NCBI GenBank assembly: GCA_023450935.1
Contig: JAEXGH010000032.1
Coordinates: 97,410 to 161,409 of the forward strand
DNA length: 64,000 bases
DNA from: Verrucomicrobiota bacterium
GTDB lineage: Bacteria > Verrucomicrobiota > Verrucomicrobiia > Opitutales > Intestinicryptomonadaceae
Direction of reading: 5' to 3'
Of this stretch, positions 26,998 to 35,670 are shown piece by piece. The notes beneath the pieces were generated by a model, which saw only the letters and a list, made by a program, of their open reading frames with translations, had not been told where the DNA came from and searched no databases. Numbering within the stretch: position 1 is the stretch's first letter; every line of letters begins with the position of its first letter. A program made the translations under genes and the position numbers.

Positions 26998-27476
26998 ACA
27001 GAAAAACCGACATCAACAATTTTTGCGCATTCGTTTCGGTAGACAAGCCGAAGCTGCGCAGGTTCGTGTCGCTTTTGGACACCGAACTTCCGCGCGGGCT
27101 GCGCGCCCCGCAGGGAACGCTTTCCGTGGCGATTTTCAACGACGCAGACCTCGCGAAAATCCATCTGGACTTTATGCGAAACCCCGCCCCTACCGACGTT
27201 ATAACGTTTGAGGGCGACGAATCCGACCCCGACGACGCGGGCGAAATCTGCGCAAGCGCGGAGACTGCGTTTAAAAATGCGCCGCAATTCGGGAACACCC
27301 CCTCGCGAGAGCTGTCGTTATACATAGCCCACGGATACCTGCACCTTGCGGGCGTGGACGACATCGCCGAAGAGGACGCCGAAAAAATGCGCGCCGCAGA
27401 AGCGGCGGCGTTGGAAATACTCGACAAGCATTTCAAAACTCCGATATTCAAATACGATGATAAAAAGATTTGGTAA
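26994..27476 (+). CDS. ybeY: endoribonuclease YbeY (rRNA maturation factor)
   Basis: 160 residues. PTDVITFEGDE and LSLYIAHGYLHLAGVDD are the family signatures. The zinc motif normally reads HGxLHLxGyDH; here the third ligand position reads Asp in GVDDI, a substitution also seen in some other phyla. It processes 16S rRNA ends and takes part in ribosome quality control. Start codon ATG overlaps the previous stop. Confidence 0.9.
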   Translation: MNRKTDINNFCAFVSVDKPKLRRFVSLLDTELPRGLRAPQGTLSVAIFNDADLAKIHLDFMRNPAPTDVITFEGDESDPDDAGEICASAETAFKNAPQFGNTPSRELSLYIAHGYLHLAGVDDIAEEDAEKMRAAEAAALEILDKHFKTPIFKYDDKKIW

Positions 27477-28110
27477 TTATTTTCTCACGGGCGTGATAAT
27501 TACGCTTCCGATAATCGTGACGGTGTTTTTGCTGCTGTTTTTGATTCGGAACATAGGCGCGCCGGTTTCGAAGTTCGCGCTCTTCCCCATTTTCGAACAC
27601 TTCGGCGTTGACCTTCCCGAATCGGGCGTCGGCGGCGTTGCGTTCGACTTCCTATCGACTGTTGTCGTGGTTGTTTTCGTAACGGTTCTCGGGCTTTTTT
27701 CGCAGTTTCTCTTCGCAAAATTCCTCATCTCGCTTTCGGAAAAAGCAATCAACAAAATACCGTTTATCGGAATGGTTTACAGAACTGTGAAGCAGATTGT
27801 TGACACTTTCGCAAAGCAGAAAAAAACAGTCTTCCAGAAAGTCGTGCTGATTGAATTTCCGCGCAAGGGCACGTTTTCGGTGGGTTTTATAACGAGCCAA
27901 ACCGAGGGAGAGGTGGCAAATAAAACCGGCTCCGACTGCGTGAACGTGTTTGTGCCCACAACCCCCAATCCGACAAGCGGATTCCTGATGGCGGTGGAAA
28001 AAGACAGCGTGAAATACTTGGATATGTCGGTGGGAGACGCAATGAAATTCATAATCTCGGGCGGCGCGGTGGCGTCGAATTCCGAAAACAAAACGCCCCC
28101 GAAGAGGTAG
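27457..28110 (+). CDS. DUF502 (COG2928) inner-membrane protein
   Basis: 217 residues from the ATG at 27457, which overlaps the end of ybeY by twenty bases; the longer open frame is a shadow of ybeY. Two membrane helices (FLTGVIITLPIIVTVFLLLFL in two parts, and STVVVVVFVTVLGLFSQFLF) and the conserved stretch KIPFIGMVYRTVKQIVDTF, GTFSVGFITSQT and VFVPTTPNPTSGFLMAV match DUF502. Function is not established. Confidence 0.85.
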   Translation: MIKRFGNYFLTGVIITLPIIVTVFLLLFLIRNIGAPVSKFALFPIFEHFGVDLPESGVGGVAFDFLSTVVVVVFVTVLGLFSQFLFAKFLISLSEKAINKIPFIGMVYRTVKQIVDTFAKQKKTVFQKVVLIEFPRKGTFSVGFITSQTEGEVANKTGSDCVNVFVPTTPNPTSGFLMAVEKDSVKYLDMSVGDAMKFIISGGAVASNSENKTPPKR

Positions 28111-28114
28111 CGGC

Positions 28115-28723
28115 TTGGAGCGGGAGCGCATAATAACGGCGGTAGTGCTCGACCGCGAACGGCGCGCGGAGGCGTCCGTAATGCTCACGGCGTTCTCGCG
28201 CGAGGAGGGGCTTGTGTTTTTGTTCAAACGCCTGTCGGGCAAAAAAACGTCGCTCGTGCCCGACCTGTTCGACGAAATAGAATGTTCGGTGAGCGCGCCC
28301 GAGGGCGATGCGCCGGTAATGTTTCTCGGACAGTTCGAAGTTCTCAAACGGCGTGCCGGAGTTTCGGCAAGCTACGAAAAGCTTTGCGCGGCGTCGGAAA
28401 TAGCGTCGGTCGCAAAGTCGAACGGGGCGAATATCGACGAAAGGCAGACGCTCTTCGAGCTTATTGCGCGTTCGCTCGACGCCATAGAGGCGCACGACCG
28501 CCACGCTACCGTGAAAATAAAGTTCCTCTACCTGCTTGCGCGCAATCAGGGATACGCCATAAAGGAGGATTTTTTCCGCTCGCTCGCCGCCGACGACAAA
28601 TCGGATTTCTCCAAAATCCTCGCGCTTTCGACAGCCGATCAAACCGCCGACGAACCGCGTTCCGAACGCCTCTACGAAATGCTCAAACGCTGGATTCTTT
28701 CGGAAACCGACATCGTTTTTTAG
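28115..28723 (+). CDS. recO: DNA repair protein RecO-like
   Basis: 202 residues, starting at TTG 28115 preceded by AAGAGG eight bases upstream. The N-terminal OB-fold pattern (ITAVVLDRERRAEASVMLTAFSREEGL, with GKKTSLVPDLFDEIE in place of the usual basic stretch) and a helical C-terminal part (TLFELIARSLDAIEAH, IKFLYLLARNQGYAI) fit RecO. The four-Cys motif of some RecO proteins is absent. It is shorter than the usual 230-250 residues. RecO anneals DNA and loads RecA with RecR, which is encoded 7 kb upstream. Confidence 0.72.
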   Translation: MERERIITAVVLDRERRAEASVMLTAFSREEGLVFLFKRLSGKKTSLVPDLFDEIECSVSAPEGDAPVMFLGQFEVLKRRAGVSASYEKLCAASEIASVAKSNGANIDERQTLFELIARSLDAIEAHDRHATVKIKFLYLLARNQGYAIKEDFFRSLAADDKSDFSKILALSTADQTADEPRSERLYEMLKRWILSETDIVF

Positions 28724-28755
28724 CGCAACGCGCACCGCAAAACGCCCAAAGACGG

Positions 28756-29655
28756 CTACGCTACGGGGAACTCGCCCGCCTTCATTCCCGCTTTGGCGTA
28801 GCATTCTACGCCCGCCGCGCCCATTTCCGCAAGTTTTTCGTTCCACCGAACCCCCTTGGGAAAAATCGAAACCACACACGAACCGCCGAAATTAAAATAA
28901 CCGGCTTCGTCGCCGCGAGCAACGCAATCCCCCACATTGCGCGTGTTTACAATACTTCCGACGTTCGTCGCGCCTATTTCGCAAAACGCGTAAAAACCGA
29001 ACTTTGGGTTTTCAACAATGTTCATAACGCGCCTGTTCTCCCACAAAACGCTCAGGCGGGGGACAAGCGCTATGGGACTTACCGAATACAACGCCCCGTC
29101 TATAAGCCTGCGCGCCGCAATGCAGCCCGAAAGCGGGAAGTGGAAGCGGTGGTAGTCAACGGGCGCAAGGCGCGAAATAAGCATGTCGCCGCCTCCGAAA
29201 TTCCGCGCCAAATCCGCGTCGCCGAAGAAGGAGGACAAATCGAAACGCTGTCCCTTGGCGTAGAATTTGTCGGCTTTTGAAACGTTGCGCACAAGCAGAT
29301 GCCTGCCGTCGCTCGGGAAGGAAACGGCGTTTTCGTTGCCGCCGTCCTCGGTCGGGCGCGCGCCGTCAACAAGCCGACGCGTGAAAAAGGCGTTGAATGT
29401 TTCGTATTTTTCTGGGGGCAAAACCATTTCCTCGCAATTTATGCCGTTTTTTATCACGAACGGGACAACCGCCTTCGCGCTGCGCTTGGACGCCGCCCAC
29501 ATACCGCACAGGCGCGAAAAAAAACCGCGCTTAAACAACGCCCAAACAGAAAGCGCACCAATCGGATTTCCGTAAAGGAAACGCATAAACGACTCCACCG
29601 GAACGTCCTCCCGCGTGAACGAGTTTTTTTGAATGTCGAAAAGTTTTATGCTCAT
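28756..29655 (-). CDS. psd: phosphatidylserine decarboxylase proenzyme
   Basis: 299 residues from the ATG at 29655 (ATGA overlap with recD2). YETFNAFFTRRL, RLAPVDYHRFHFPLSG (catalytic Asp and His), SVSPIALVPRLSVLWENRRV and the self-cleavage site YFNFGGSCVVSIFPKG are present. The usual GST triplet reads GSC, but the Ser that becomes the pyruvoyl group is kept. It makes phosphatidylethanolamine at the inner membrane. Last gene of the biotin-recD2 transcript. Confidence 0.93.
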   Translation of the reverse strand: MSIKLFDIQKNSFTREDVPVESFMRFLYGNPIGALSVWALFKRGFFSRLCGMWAASKRSAKAVVPFVIKNGINCEEMVLPPEKYETFNAFFTRRLVDGARPTEDGGNENAVSFPSDGRHLLVRNVSKADKFYAKGQRFDLSSFFGDADLARNFGGGDMLISRLAPVDYHRFHFPLSGCIAARRLIDGALYSVSPIALVPRLSVLWENRRVMNIVENPKFGFYAFCEIGATNVGSIVNTRNVGDCVARGDEAGYFNFGGSCVVSIFPKGVRWNEKLAEMGAAGVECYAKAGMKAGEFPVA

Positions 29656-31829
29656 TTGAGTCTTTCCTTTAAAAATGTTCTGCGTTCGGCGGAACGCGCG
29701 TTTTTCACAGCCCCGCTCCACGCGCTTTGGTTTCCTACCACGAAAACTTTTTTGCGCCCGCGCGTGATTGCCGTGTAAAGCAGGTTGCGCTGCAACATCA
29801 CAAAATGCTGGCGCAAAAGCGGAATGACGACAATCGGAAATTCGCTGCCCTGCGACTTGTGTATGCTTATTGCGTATGCCTGCTGGAAGTCGATTAAATT
29901 GCGCTTTTGAAGCCACACGCGCCTGCCGTCGAAATCGGCTTCAACGGGGCAGTCTCCTCCTTTAGAAACTGAGGAGACAATTCCCATATCGCCGTTGAAA
30001 ATGTCCAAGTCGTAGTTGTTGCGCGTCTGCATGATTTTGTCGCCGACGGCAAAATTTACGCCGCCGTATGAAACGGAATCGGCCCGCGGGTTCAGGGCGC
30101 GCTTGAGTTCCTCGTTGAGTTTGGCGATTCCGCCGCTGCCTTTGTGCATCGGCGCAAGAACCTGAATGTCCGCAACGGAATCCGCGCCGAACAACCGCGG
30201 AAGCCTGTTTTTTACAAGCTCCACACAGGTTTCAACGCAGTCTTCGGGAGTGTCGGTGGGAATGAAAACGAGGTCGTCGTCGGGGTTTATCGACGCTGCC
30301 GAAGCCACGGGAACGCCGTCCATTGAGGTGTTGCCGTCAAGCACCGCACGCGCAACTTTCACTATTGCGCTGCGTTCGCCCTGACGGAAAATTTTGTCGA
30401 GCCGCACGACGGGGAACTTGCCGCTGTCAATTATGTCGCGCAAAACGTTTCCCGCCCCGACACTCGGCAGCTGGTCGATGTCGCCCACAAGCACAAGGTG
30501 CGCGGAGCTGGGGACCGCGGCGAAAACGGCGGCGGCAAGCTTTGTATCGAGCATAGACGATTCGTCTATGACCAGAAACTTCGCGTTCATTGGCCGGTAT
30601 TCGTTGTATACGAACTTGCCGTCTTCGAACCCGAGCAGGCGGTGGACTGTTTTGGCCTCGCACAGCGTGCTTTCTCCCATTCTCTGGGCGGCTTTGCCCG
30701 TCGGCGCGGCGAGGACGGGCGCGCATTTTTTTGCGCGGAGAATATCGCAAACGGCCTTTAAAATTGTTGTTTTTCCCGTTCCGGGGCCGCCCGTTATAAC
30801 GCAGATTTTGTTTTCCAAGGCGGCGGCAACCGCTCGAATTTGTTCGGGTGCGAATTCAAACCCCGCGCGCTGCGTGGCCCAGCGGACGGCGGCGTCCACT
30901 TTTATGGGCGGAAGGCAGCTCTGCGCGGAAGCTATGCGTCTGAGATTGGAGGCTATGCGGCGCTCGGCGTAGTCGAGCGTGTCGCGCTGGACAATGCCCT
31001 CGCCGACGTATTTTACAGCCCCTTCGCGAGTCAAAAGCCCGACCCCCTCGGCGCACTTTTGCGCATCGACTTCCAGCAACGCCGACGCGCGGCTGACAAG
31101 CTCTCCTACGGGCATACACGTTCCACCCTCCTGCTCGCATTCGCCCAAAATATGCAAAAGCCCCGCGCCGATGCGTTCGGGAGATTCGTTGGAAAGGCCG
31201 CCGTTGAGGGCTATCATGTCGGCGGTCTTAAAGCCGATGCCGTCGATTTCGCGCGAAAGTTTGTAGGGCTGTTCGCCCACAATCCGCGCGGCGTCCGCTC
31301 CGAAGCGGTTGATTATGCGCACGCACATGGAAACGCCTATTCCGTAGGCGCGCATGGCGATTACGAGGTCGCGCAGCCCCTTTTGCTCCTCCCACGACTT
31401 GCGTATGCGCGCAAGACGCTCGCGCCCGATACCCTTTATTTCCAGAAGCCGCGCGCTTGCTGTATCGATAATCTCGAGTGTGCGCTCGCCGAAAACGTCC
31501 ACGATGCGCTTGGCGTAGGTAGGGCCGATTCCGTCGACAAGACTTCCCAAAAACTTCTCGATTCCGTATACGCCCGAAGGCAGGCGGGACTCGAACGACG
31601 CCACTTTAATCTGGTTGCCGTATGACGAATGCCTCACCCACTGCCCCGTAATGTCGATTGTCTCGCCGCATTGAAGCGACGGCATTGTACCCGTGATTGT
31701 AATATTTTTCGCAGAACCGTCTTTTGCGCGCATGCGCAGCGTTGCAATGCAATAGAAGTTTTCCTCGTTGAAGAAAACAATGCGCTCCACAACGCCGCTT
31801 ACCTTGACGTATTCCGGCGCCTCCATCAT
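29652..31829 (-). CDS. recD2: RecD2-type ATP-dependent DNA helicase
   Basis: 725 residues. An N-terminal OB-like domain (VKVSGVVERIVFFNEENFYC), helix-hairpin-helix repeats (VDGIGPTYAKRIVD, IKGIGRERLARIRKSW), Walker A CVITGGPGTGKTTILKA, DEXX box VIDESSMLD, QLPSVGAGNVLRDII, motif IV-V and the C-terminal motif AYAISIHKSQGSEFPIVVI define a superfamily 1B RecD/TraA helicase not part of RecBCD. Its N-terminal extension marks the RecD2 group. Overlaps the HAD gene upstream and psd downstream. Confidence 0.93.
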   Translation of the reverse strand: MMEAPEYVKVSGVVERIVFFNEENFYCIATLRMRAKDGSAKNITITGTMPSLQCGETIDITGQWVRHSSYGNQIKVASFESRLPSGVYGIEKFLGSLVDGIGPTYAKRIVDVFGERTLEIIDTASARLLEIKGIGRERLARIRKSWEEQKGLRDLVIAMRAYGIGVSMCVRIINRFGADAARIVGEQPYKLSREIDGIGFKTADMIALNGGLSNESPERIGAGLLHILGECEQEGGTCMPVGELVSRASALLEVDAQKCAEGVGLLTREGAVKYVGEGIVQRDTLDYAERRIASNLRRIASAQSCLPPIKVDAAVRWATQRAGFEFAPEQIRAVAAALENKICVITGGPGTGKTTILKAVCDILRAKKCAPVLAAPTGKAAQRMGESTLCEAKTVHRLLGFEDGKFVYNEYRPMNAKFLVIDESSMLDTKLAAAVFAAVPSSAHLVLVGDIDQLPSVGAGNVLRDIIDSGKFPVVRLDKIFRQGERSAIVKVARAVLDGNTSMDGVPVASAASINPDDDLVFIPTDTPEDCVETCVELVKNRLPRLFGADSVADIQVLAPMHKGSGGIAKLNEELKRALNPRADSVSYGGVNFAVGDKIMQTRNNYDLDIFNGDMGIVSSVSKGGDCPVEADFDGRRVWLQKRNLIDFQQAYAISIHKSQGSEFPIVVIPLLRQHFVMLQRNLLYTAITRGRKKVFVVGNQSAWSGAVKNARSAERRTFLKERLK

Positions 31830-32506
31830 TCGAGCGGCGCGCCGAAAACGGCTGCCGAAAGCTGTTTTAAATTATCGAAAACCCCGATTGCGTCGGGACA
31901 CTTTTGCACGAGAGTTTCGCGCGAATCTCCGCCCGTAGCCACAAGCGCGGAAACCGCACCCACGTTGGCGGCTGCCGCGTAGTCGAACGGGGAATCCCCC
32001 ACACAGACCACTTCCAAAGCCGAAAGCCCCAGCGACGCCAATGCCGCGCGCGAAAATTCGGCGTCGGGCTTGCGCGGCGAATGGAGGGTTGTCGCCGTAA
32101 TGCTGTCGAAATATTCGAACAAACCGAGTTTCCGCAGCACGGCGTCCGCGCCCTCGCGCTGTTTGTTTGTGAAGCAGCCGAGCTTCAGCCCCCTCGCGCG
32201 CAGCGTCTTCAAAATGTCTTCGGCGAACGGCATTGCCTTGAGCCCGCAAAAAACATAGTCGGAATAAGTCCGCATGTAAAGTTCCGCCGTTTTCTCATAC
32301 ATATCGGCAAACTCCGTGCCCTCCAAAAGGCGTTTCATTGTAATCAAAATAGAGCCGCCGACTGTCTTGACGAGCTTTTCGTAGCCCGGCGCGGGAATGC
32401 CCAACGCCTCGAACGCCGCGCTCGTGCAGCGGTATATTGCGGTGTAGTTGTCGGCAAGCGTTCCGTCCAAATCGAAAAGCGCGCCTTTGAAATCGGAGTT
32501 TTGCAT
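31826..32506 (-). CDS. HAD-superfamily phosphatase (phosphoglycolate phosphatase-like)
   Basis: 226 residues from the ATG at 32506, two bases after bioD. Motif I LFDLDGTLADNYTA, motif II GCFTNKQR, motif III Lys in HSPRKPDAEF and motif IV CVGDSPFDYAAAANVG are complete, with a helical C1 cap. Such enzymes hydrolyse small phosphate esters. Position between bioD and recD2 is not explained by function. Confidence 0.85.
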   Translation of the reverse strand: MQNSDFKGALFDLDGTLADNYTAIYRCTSAAFEALGIPAPGYEKLVKTVGGSILITMKRLLEGTEFADMYEKTAELYMRTYSDYVFCGLKAMPFAEDILKTLRARGLKLGCFTNKQREGADAVLRKLGLFEYFDSITATTLHSPRKPDAEFSRAALASLGLSALEVVCVGDSPFDYAAAANVGAVSALVATGGDSRETLVQKCPDAIGVFDNLKQLSAAVFGAPLE

Positions 32507-32508
32507 GG

Positions 32509-33144
32509 TTAAAACGACATCTTTGGCATTGTGATGAATTCTGCCGCGGGAAAATATTTTGACAAATATTTTTTTATGAAATCGGCGGTAGACTCTGTAA
32601 TGGCGGCGGGAGCGTCGGCAAAGGTATTGTATACAACGCCCTTTACGCGGATTCCGCGCGCCCCGCACGCCTCGAGCGAAAGCAGCGCGTGGTTTAGCCC
32701 GCCGAGCTTTGACGAAACCACCAAAAACATATCGGGCGCGAATTCGGCGGCGTAGTCTATGGTAAGAAGGTTGTCGGCAAGCGGAACCATAAGCCCGCCC
32801 GCGCCCTCGAGCAAAACGACATCGAACAACTCCTCCAGCCTGCGCGTGCGCCGCGTTATTTCTGCGGGGTCAATGCGCGCGCCCTCGAGAGCCGCAGCCA
32901 AATGGGGAGATGACGGATATTTGAAAGCGTAGGCGCACGTAGTTGAATCCAAATCTTCGGGCAGCAAATCAATTCCCATTATTTTACGATGAACAATAAT
33001 GTCTTCAGATATTTTTTCACAACCCGTCTGAACAAGCTTTTGCGTTACAACGCGCATTCCGCGCTGCGCAAAACGCCGAGCCAAGAAGCCCGTAGCCACT
33101 GTTTTGCCGATATCGGTGTCGGTTCCGCTGATAAAATAAACCAT
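32509..33144 (-). CDS. bioD: dethiobiotin synthetase
   Basis: 211 residues from the ATG at 33144; AAAGG about ten bases upstream supports it over the TTG two codons earlier. P-loop FISGTDTDIGKTVATG, the DAPA-binding Lys and Thr region KLVQTGCE, and VLLEGAGGLMVPL fit BioD. It makes dethiobiotin from diaminopelargonate, CO2 and ATP. Follows the bioG/bioC fusion by two bases. Confidence 0.95.
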   Translation of the reverse strand: MVYFISGTDTDIGKTVATGFLARRFAQRGMRVVTQKLVQTGCEKISEDIIVHRKIMGIDLLPEDLDSTTCAYAFKYPSSPHLAAALEGARIDPAEITRRTRRLEELFDVVLLEGAGGLMVPLADNLLTIDYAAEFAPDMFLVVSSKLGGLNHALLSLEACGARGIRVKGVVYNTFADAPAAITESTADFIKKYLSKYFPAAEFITMPKMSF

Positions 33145-33146
33145 AC

Positions 33147-34511
33147 TCAAGCCTTTCGTGCAACGACATACATCGGATTATAAGTTAGCCAAACGCCGCC
33201 GCAGTCGGCAAAACGCCGTCGATATTCTGCGCCGAATTTTTCCAGCTTAGGGCGCGTCCAGAAAGAGGCGTATTGCCCGTTTACCCCCGTTGTTTTTATG
33301 TGGCGCAGAACGTCGAGCGGCGACTTGAAAAGCAGCCGTATGCGCTCCTGCGCGCAGAACAGGATTTCGAACCCCGCCGATTCTACCCCGTCGCGGAATG
33401 CGTCCAAAGAATCGTATTCAAGCGAATTTCCGCAGAGTGCCGCAATCTCCGAAAAATTTTCACCCCCGAAAGACGAAAGCGCAAGCGCGCCGCCGCGGCG
33501 CATTGCCTTGTTTAGTTTTGCGTAGACGCCGGCGCGGCTTTCCACCCACTGCAAACACGATGCCGACACGACCAAATCGGGAGCATTGCTCACGGCGACG
33601 TCTTCTATCGGCCCCGCGCAAAATTGCGCGCCGAACTTTGCCGCAACGTCCGCACAAAGCCTGCTTGAATCGTTTACAACATAGTTTTTGCAGCGCAGGT
33701 ATTTTTTTATCTGCGAGGTAAGAAAGCCCGTTCCGCAGCCGAATTCGAACACGTTTTCAAATGTGCGGTCGGGGAAAAATTCGCACAGTTTTTCGCGCAA
33801 ATAAAGCGCGGCGTTTTTTTGGACTGTCGCGCACCTGTCGTAGCAGTCGGCATAGCGTTCGAACGCCGCCTCCTTTTTGCCCGAGCGGAACGGAAAATTG
33901 AGCGCGTATTCAAGCAGTTTGGGGTTCAGGTGCGCGCCCGTCCAGACCGACAAATTCGGCATTGCGCGCGCGACGTTTTCAAGCGGGAAAATCCTGTCTG
34001 ATTCGCACGCAAACGCCATATCCCAATGCGACTGCCGCTCGGGGGCTGCCGCGAAAAATTCTGCGCACGCGGCCAGTTCCGCCTTGAGTTCGTCCGCGGG
34101 TCTGTCGCACAAAAAACGGCGCAAAGAAACATCGCCCCCGCAGACGCGGCGGAAGAATTTTTCCGAAACTGATTCGAACGAATAGAGCGTTTTTTCGAAA
34201 ATTCCGAGCGGTATACCGAGTGTGTCGTTCACGGGGAAAGGCGTGCCGCAAATTGCGGTTCTCGAAACCACGTTGCGCCAGCGCGCCGTTATGCAATCGG
34301 CAACCTTCACGCCGAACGACCACCCGAAAACAACGACTTTTTCATACGCCGAAAATTCCTCCGCAAGCGAGAAGTCGGAATAGTCGAAGACAACGCACAC
34401 ATCGGCGGGGGGAAGCGCAACGCCCGAAAGAATGCGGGCATCGGACGCAAACCCCGCAAAAAACACGGCGGCGGTTTTTCCGCCCCGTTTGTTCAGCCAT
34501 TCGTATTTCAT
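33147..34511 (-). CDS. bioC: BioG-BioC fusion: pimeloyl-ACP methyl ester esterase plus malonyl-ACP O-methyltransferase
   Basis: 454 residues in two parts. Residues 1-205 match BioG (DUF452): AAVFFAGFASDARIL, CVVFDYSDFSLAEEF and the nucleophile elbow VVFGWSFGVKVAD. Residues 206-454 match BioC: FERYADCYDRCATVQKNAA, the SAM site FENVFEFGCGTGFLTSQI, LVVSASCLQWVESR and DVLRHIKTTGVNGQ. BioC methylates malonyl-ACP to disguise it as a fatty-acid primer; BioG removes the methyl group once pimeloyl-ACP is made. One polypeptide therefore opens and closes pimelate assembly. Overlaps bioF by four bases. Confidence 0.93.
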   Translation of the reverse strand: MKYEWLNKRGGKTAAVFFAGFASDARILSGVALPPADVCVVFDYSDFSLAEEFSAYEKVVVFGWSFGVKVADCITARWRNVVSRTAICGTPFPVNDTLGIPLGIFEKTLYSFESVSEKFFRRVCGGDVSLRRFLCDRPADELKAELAACAEFFAAAPERQSHWDMAFACESDRIFPLENVARAMPNLSVWTGAHLNPKLLEYALNFPFRSGKKEAAFERYADCYDRCATVQKNAALYLREKLCEFFPDRTFENVFEFGCGTGFLTSQIKKYLRCKNYVVNDSSRLCADVAAKFGAQFCAGPIEDVAVSNAPDLVVSASCLQWVESRAGVYAKLNKAMRRGGALALSSFGGENFSEIAALCGNSLEYDSLDAFRDGVESAGFEILFCAQERIRLLFKSPLDVLRHIKTTGVNGQYASFWTRPKLEKFGAEYRRRFADCGGVWLTYNPMYVVARKA

Positions 34512-35668
34512 TTTCCGCGCAGATTCTCAAATTCCCGCGCAAAAATTTCAAGTTCAGATTTCGACATTTTGGCGTTTAGCGAAAGCCGCAGACGCGCCGA
34601 ATTTTTCGGGACTGTCGGATACCTTACCGCAGGCGCCCAATAGCCGCGCTCCAGCAGGAGTTGCGCCAAACGCGCCGCCGCGGACTCGTCTCCAACAACC
34701 ACGGGAACAATCTGAGAATCTCCCAAAACTCCCGCTCCCGAAAGCGCACCGCGCAGGAAATCGGCGTTTCGGCGCAAAGCGGCGCGGCGGTCGTCCATTT
34801 TCAGTATTTTTTCGAAAACAAAACGCGACCAAAGGGCGGAAACTGGAGGCATTGCCGTCGTAAAAATGAACGGGCGCGCGCGGTTTACAAGCAGTTCTCG
34901 GATTTCATGCGCAACTACGGCGATTGCTCCCTGAGAGGCAACCGCCTTGCCGAGCGTGCACATAATAATATCCGTTTCTCCCACAATTCCCAACTCCGCG
35001 CACAAGCCCAGCCCGCCGCCGCGAACGCCGAAGCTGTGGGCTTCGTCAACATACAAAAATGCGCCGAATTCACGTTTGAGCGCTACAAGCGCGCGCAGAT
35101 CGGCGGTATCGCCGTCCATGCTGAAAATGCTTTCGGTAACGATGAAGACGTTTTCGAAATTCTCCCTCTCGCACTCCAGAAGCGAGCGCAGGTGCCCGAG
35201 ATTGCCGTGGGCGAACCTGAAAAACCTGCACGGCGAAAGCTTTAGGGCGTCAATCAGGCTTGCGTGGACGAGTTTGTCGCAGAAGACTGCGTCGTTTTTG
35301 TCTACAAGGGCGGGCAAAATTCCCGTATTCGCATGGTAGCCGCCGTTGAAAAGCAGGCATTCGCGCGGCTCGCCAAACGCGCAAAACAGACCGGCAAAAT
35401 ATTTTTCGAGCGACTCGAACGCGGGGTTGTCGCCGCCCAAAAGGCGCGACGAAACCGCCGACATCAGAAATTCAGATTTATCCAAACTTGACAAAAATTC
35501 GTTTTGAATGTCAATGTCAGAGGAAATCCCCAAATAGTCGTTCGTGGCGAAATTGAAGACCTCCCCGCCGTCCAGCCCTATGCGCGAGCCGCGCGGACGC
35601 GACTGAACAAGCGAGCGGTATACCCCTACGTCCTCCATTTGTCCGAGTATCCGTCCGAATTTGTCCAT
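34508..35668 (-). CDS. bioF: 8-amino-7-oxononanoate synthase
   Basis: 386 residues from the ATG at 35668, two bases after bioA; upstream in-frame codons lie within bioA. PLP enzyme of the alpha-oxoamine synthase family: FNFATNDYLGIS, SRLLGGDNPAFESLE, CLLFNGGYHANTGIL, FLYVDEAHSFGVRGG and IIMCTLGKAVASQGA with the PLP Lys. It condenses pimeloyl-ACP with L-alanine. Confidence 0.94.
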   Translation of the reverse strand: MDKFGRILGQMEDVGVYRSLVQSRPRGSRIGLDGGEVFNFATNDYLGISSDIDIQNEFLSSLDKSEFLMSAVSSRLLGGDNPAFESLEKYFAGLFCAFGEPRECLLFNGGYHANTGILPALVDKNDAVFCDKLVHASLIDALKLSPCRFFRFAHGNLGHLRSLLECERENFENVFIVTESIFSMDGDTADLRALVALKREFGAFLYVDEAHSFGVRGGGLGLCAELGIVGETDIIMCTLGKAVASQGAIAVVAHEIRELLVNRARPFIFTTAMPPVSALWSRFVFEKILKMDDRRAALRRNADFLRGALSGAGVLGDSQIVPVVVGDESAAARLAQLLLERGYWAPAVRYPTVPKNSARLRLSLNAKMSKSELEIFAREFENLRGK

Positions 35669-35670
35669 CT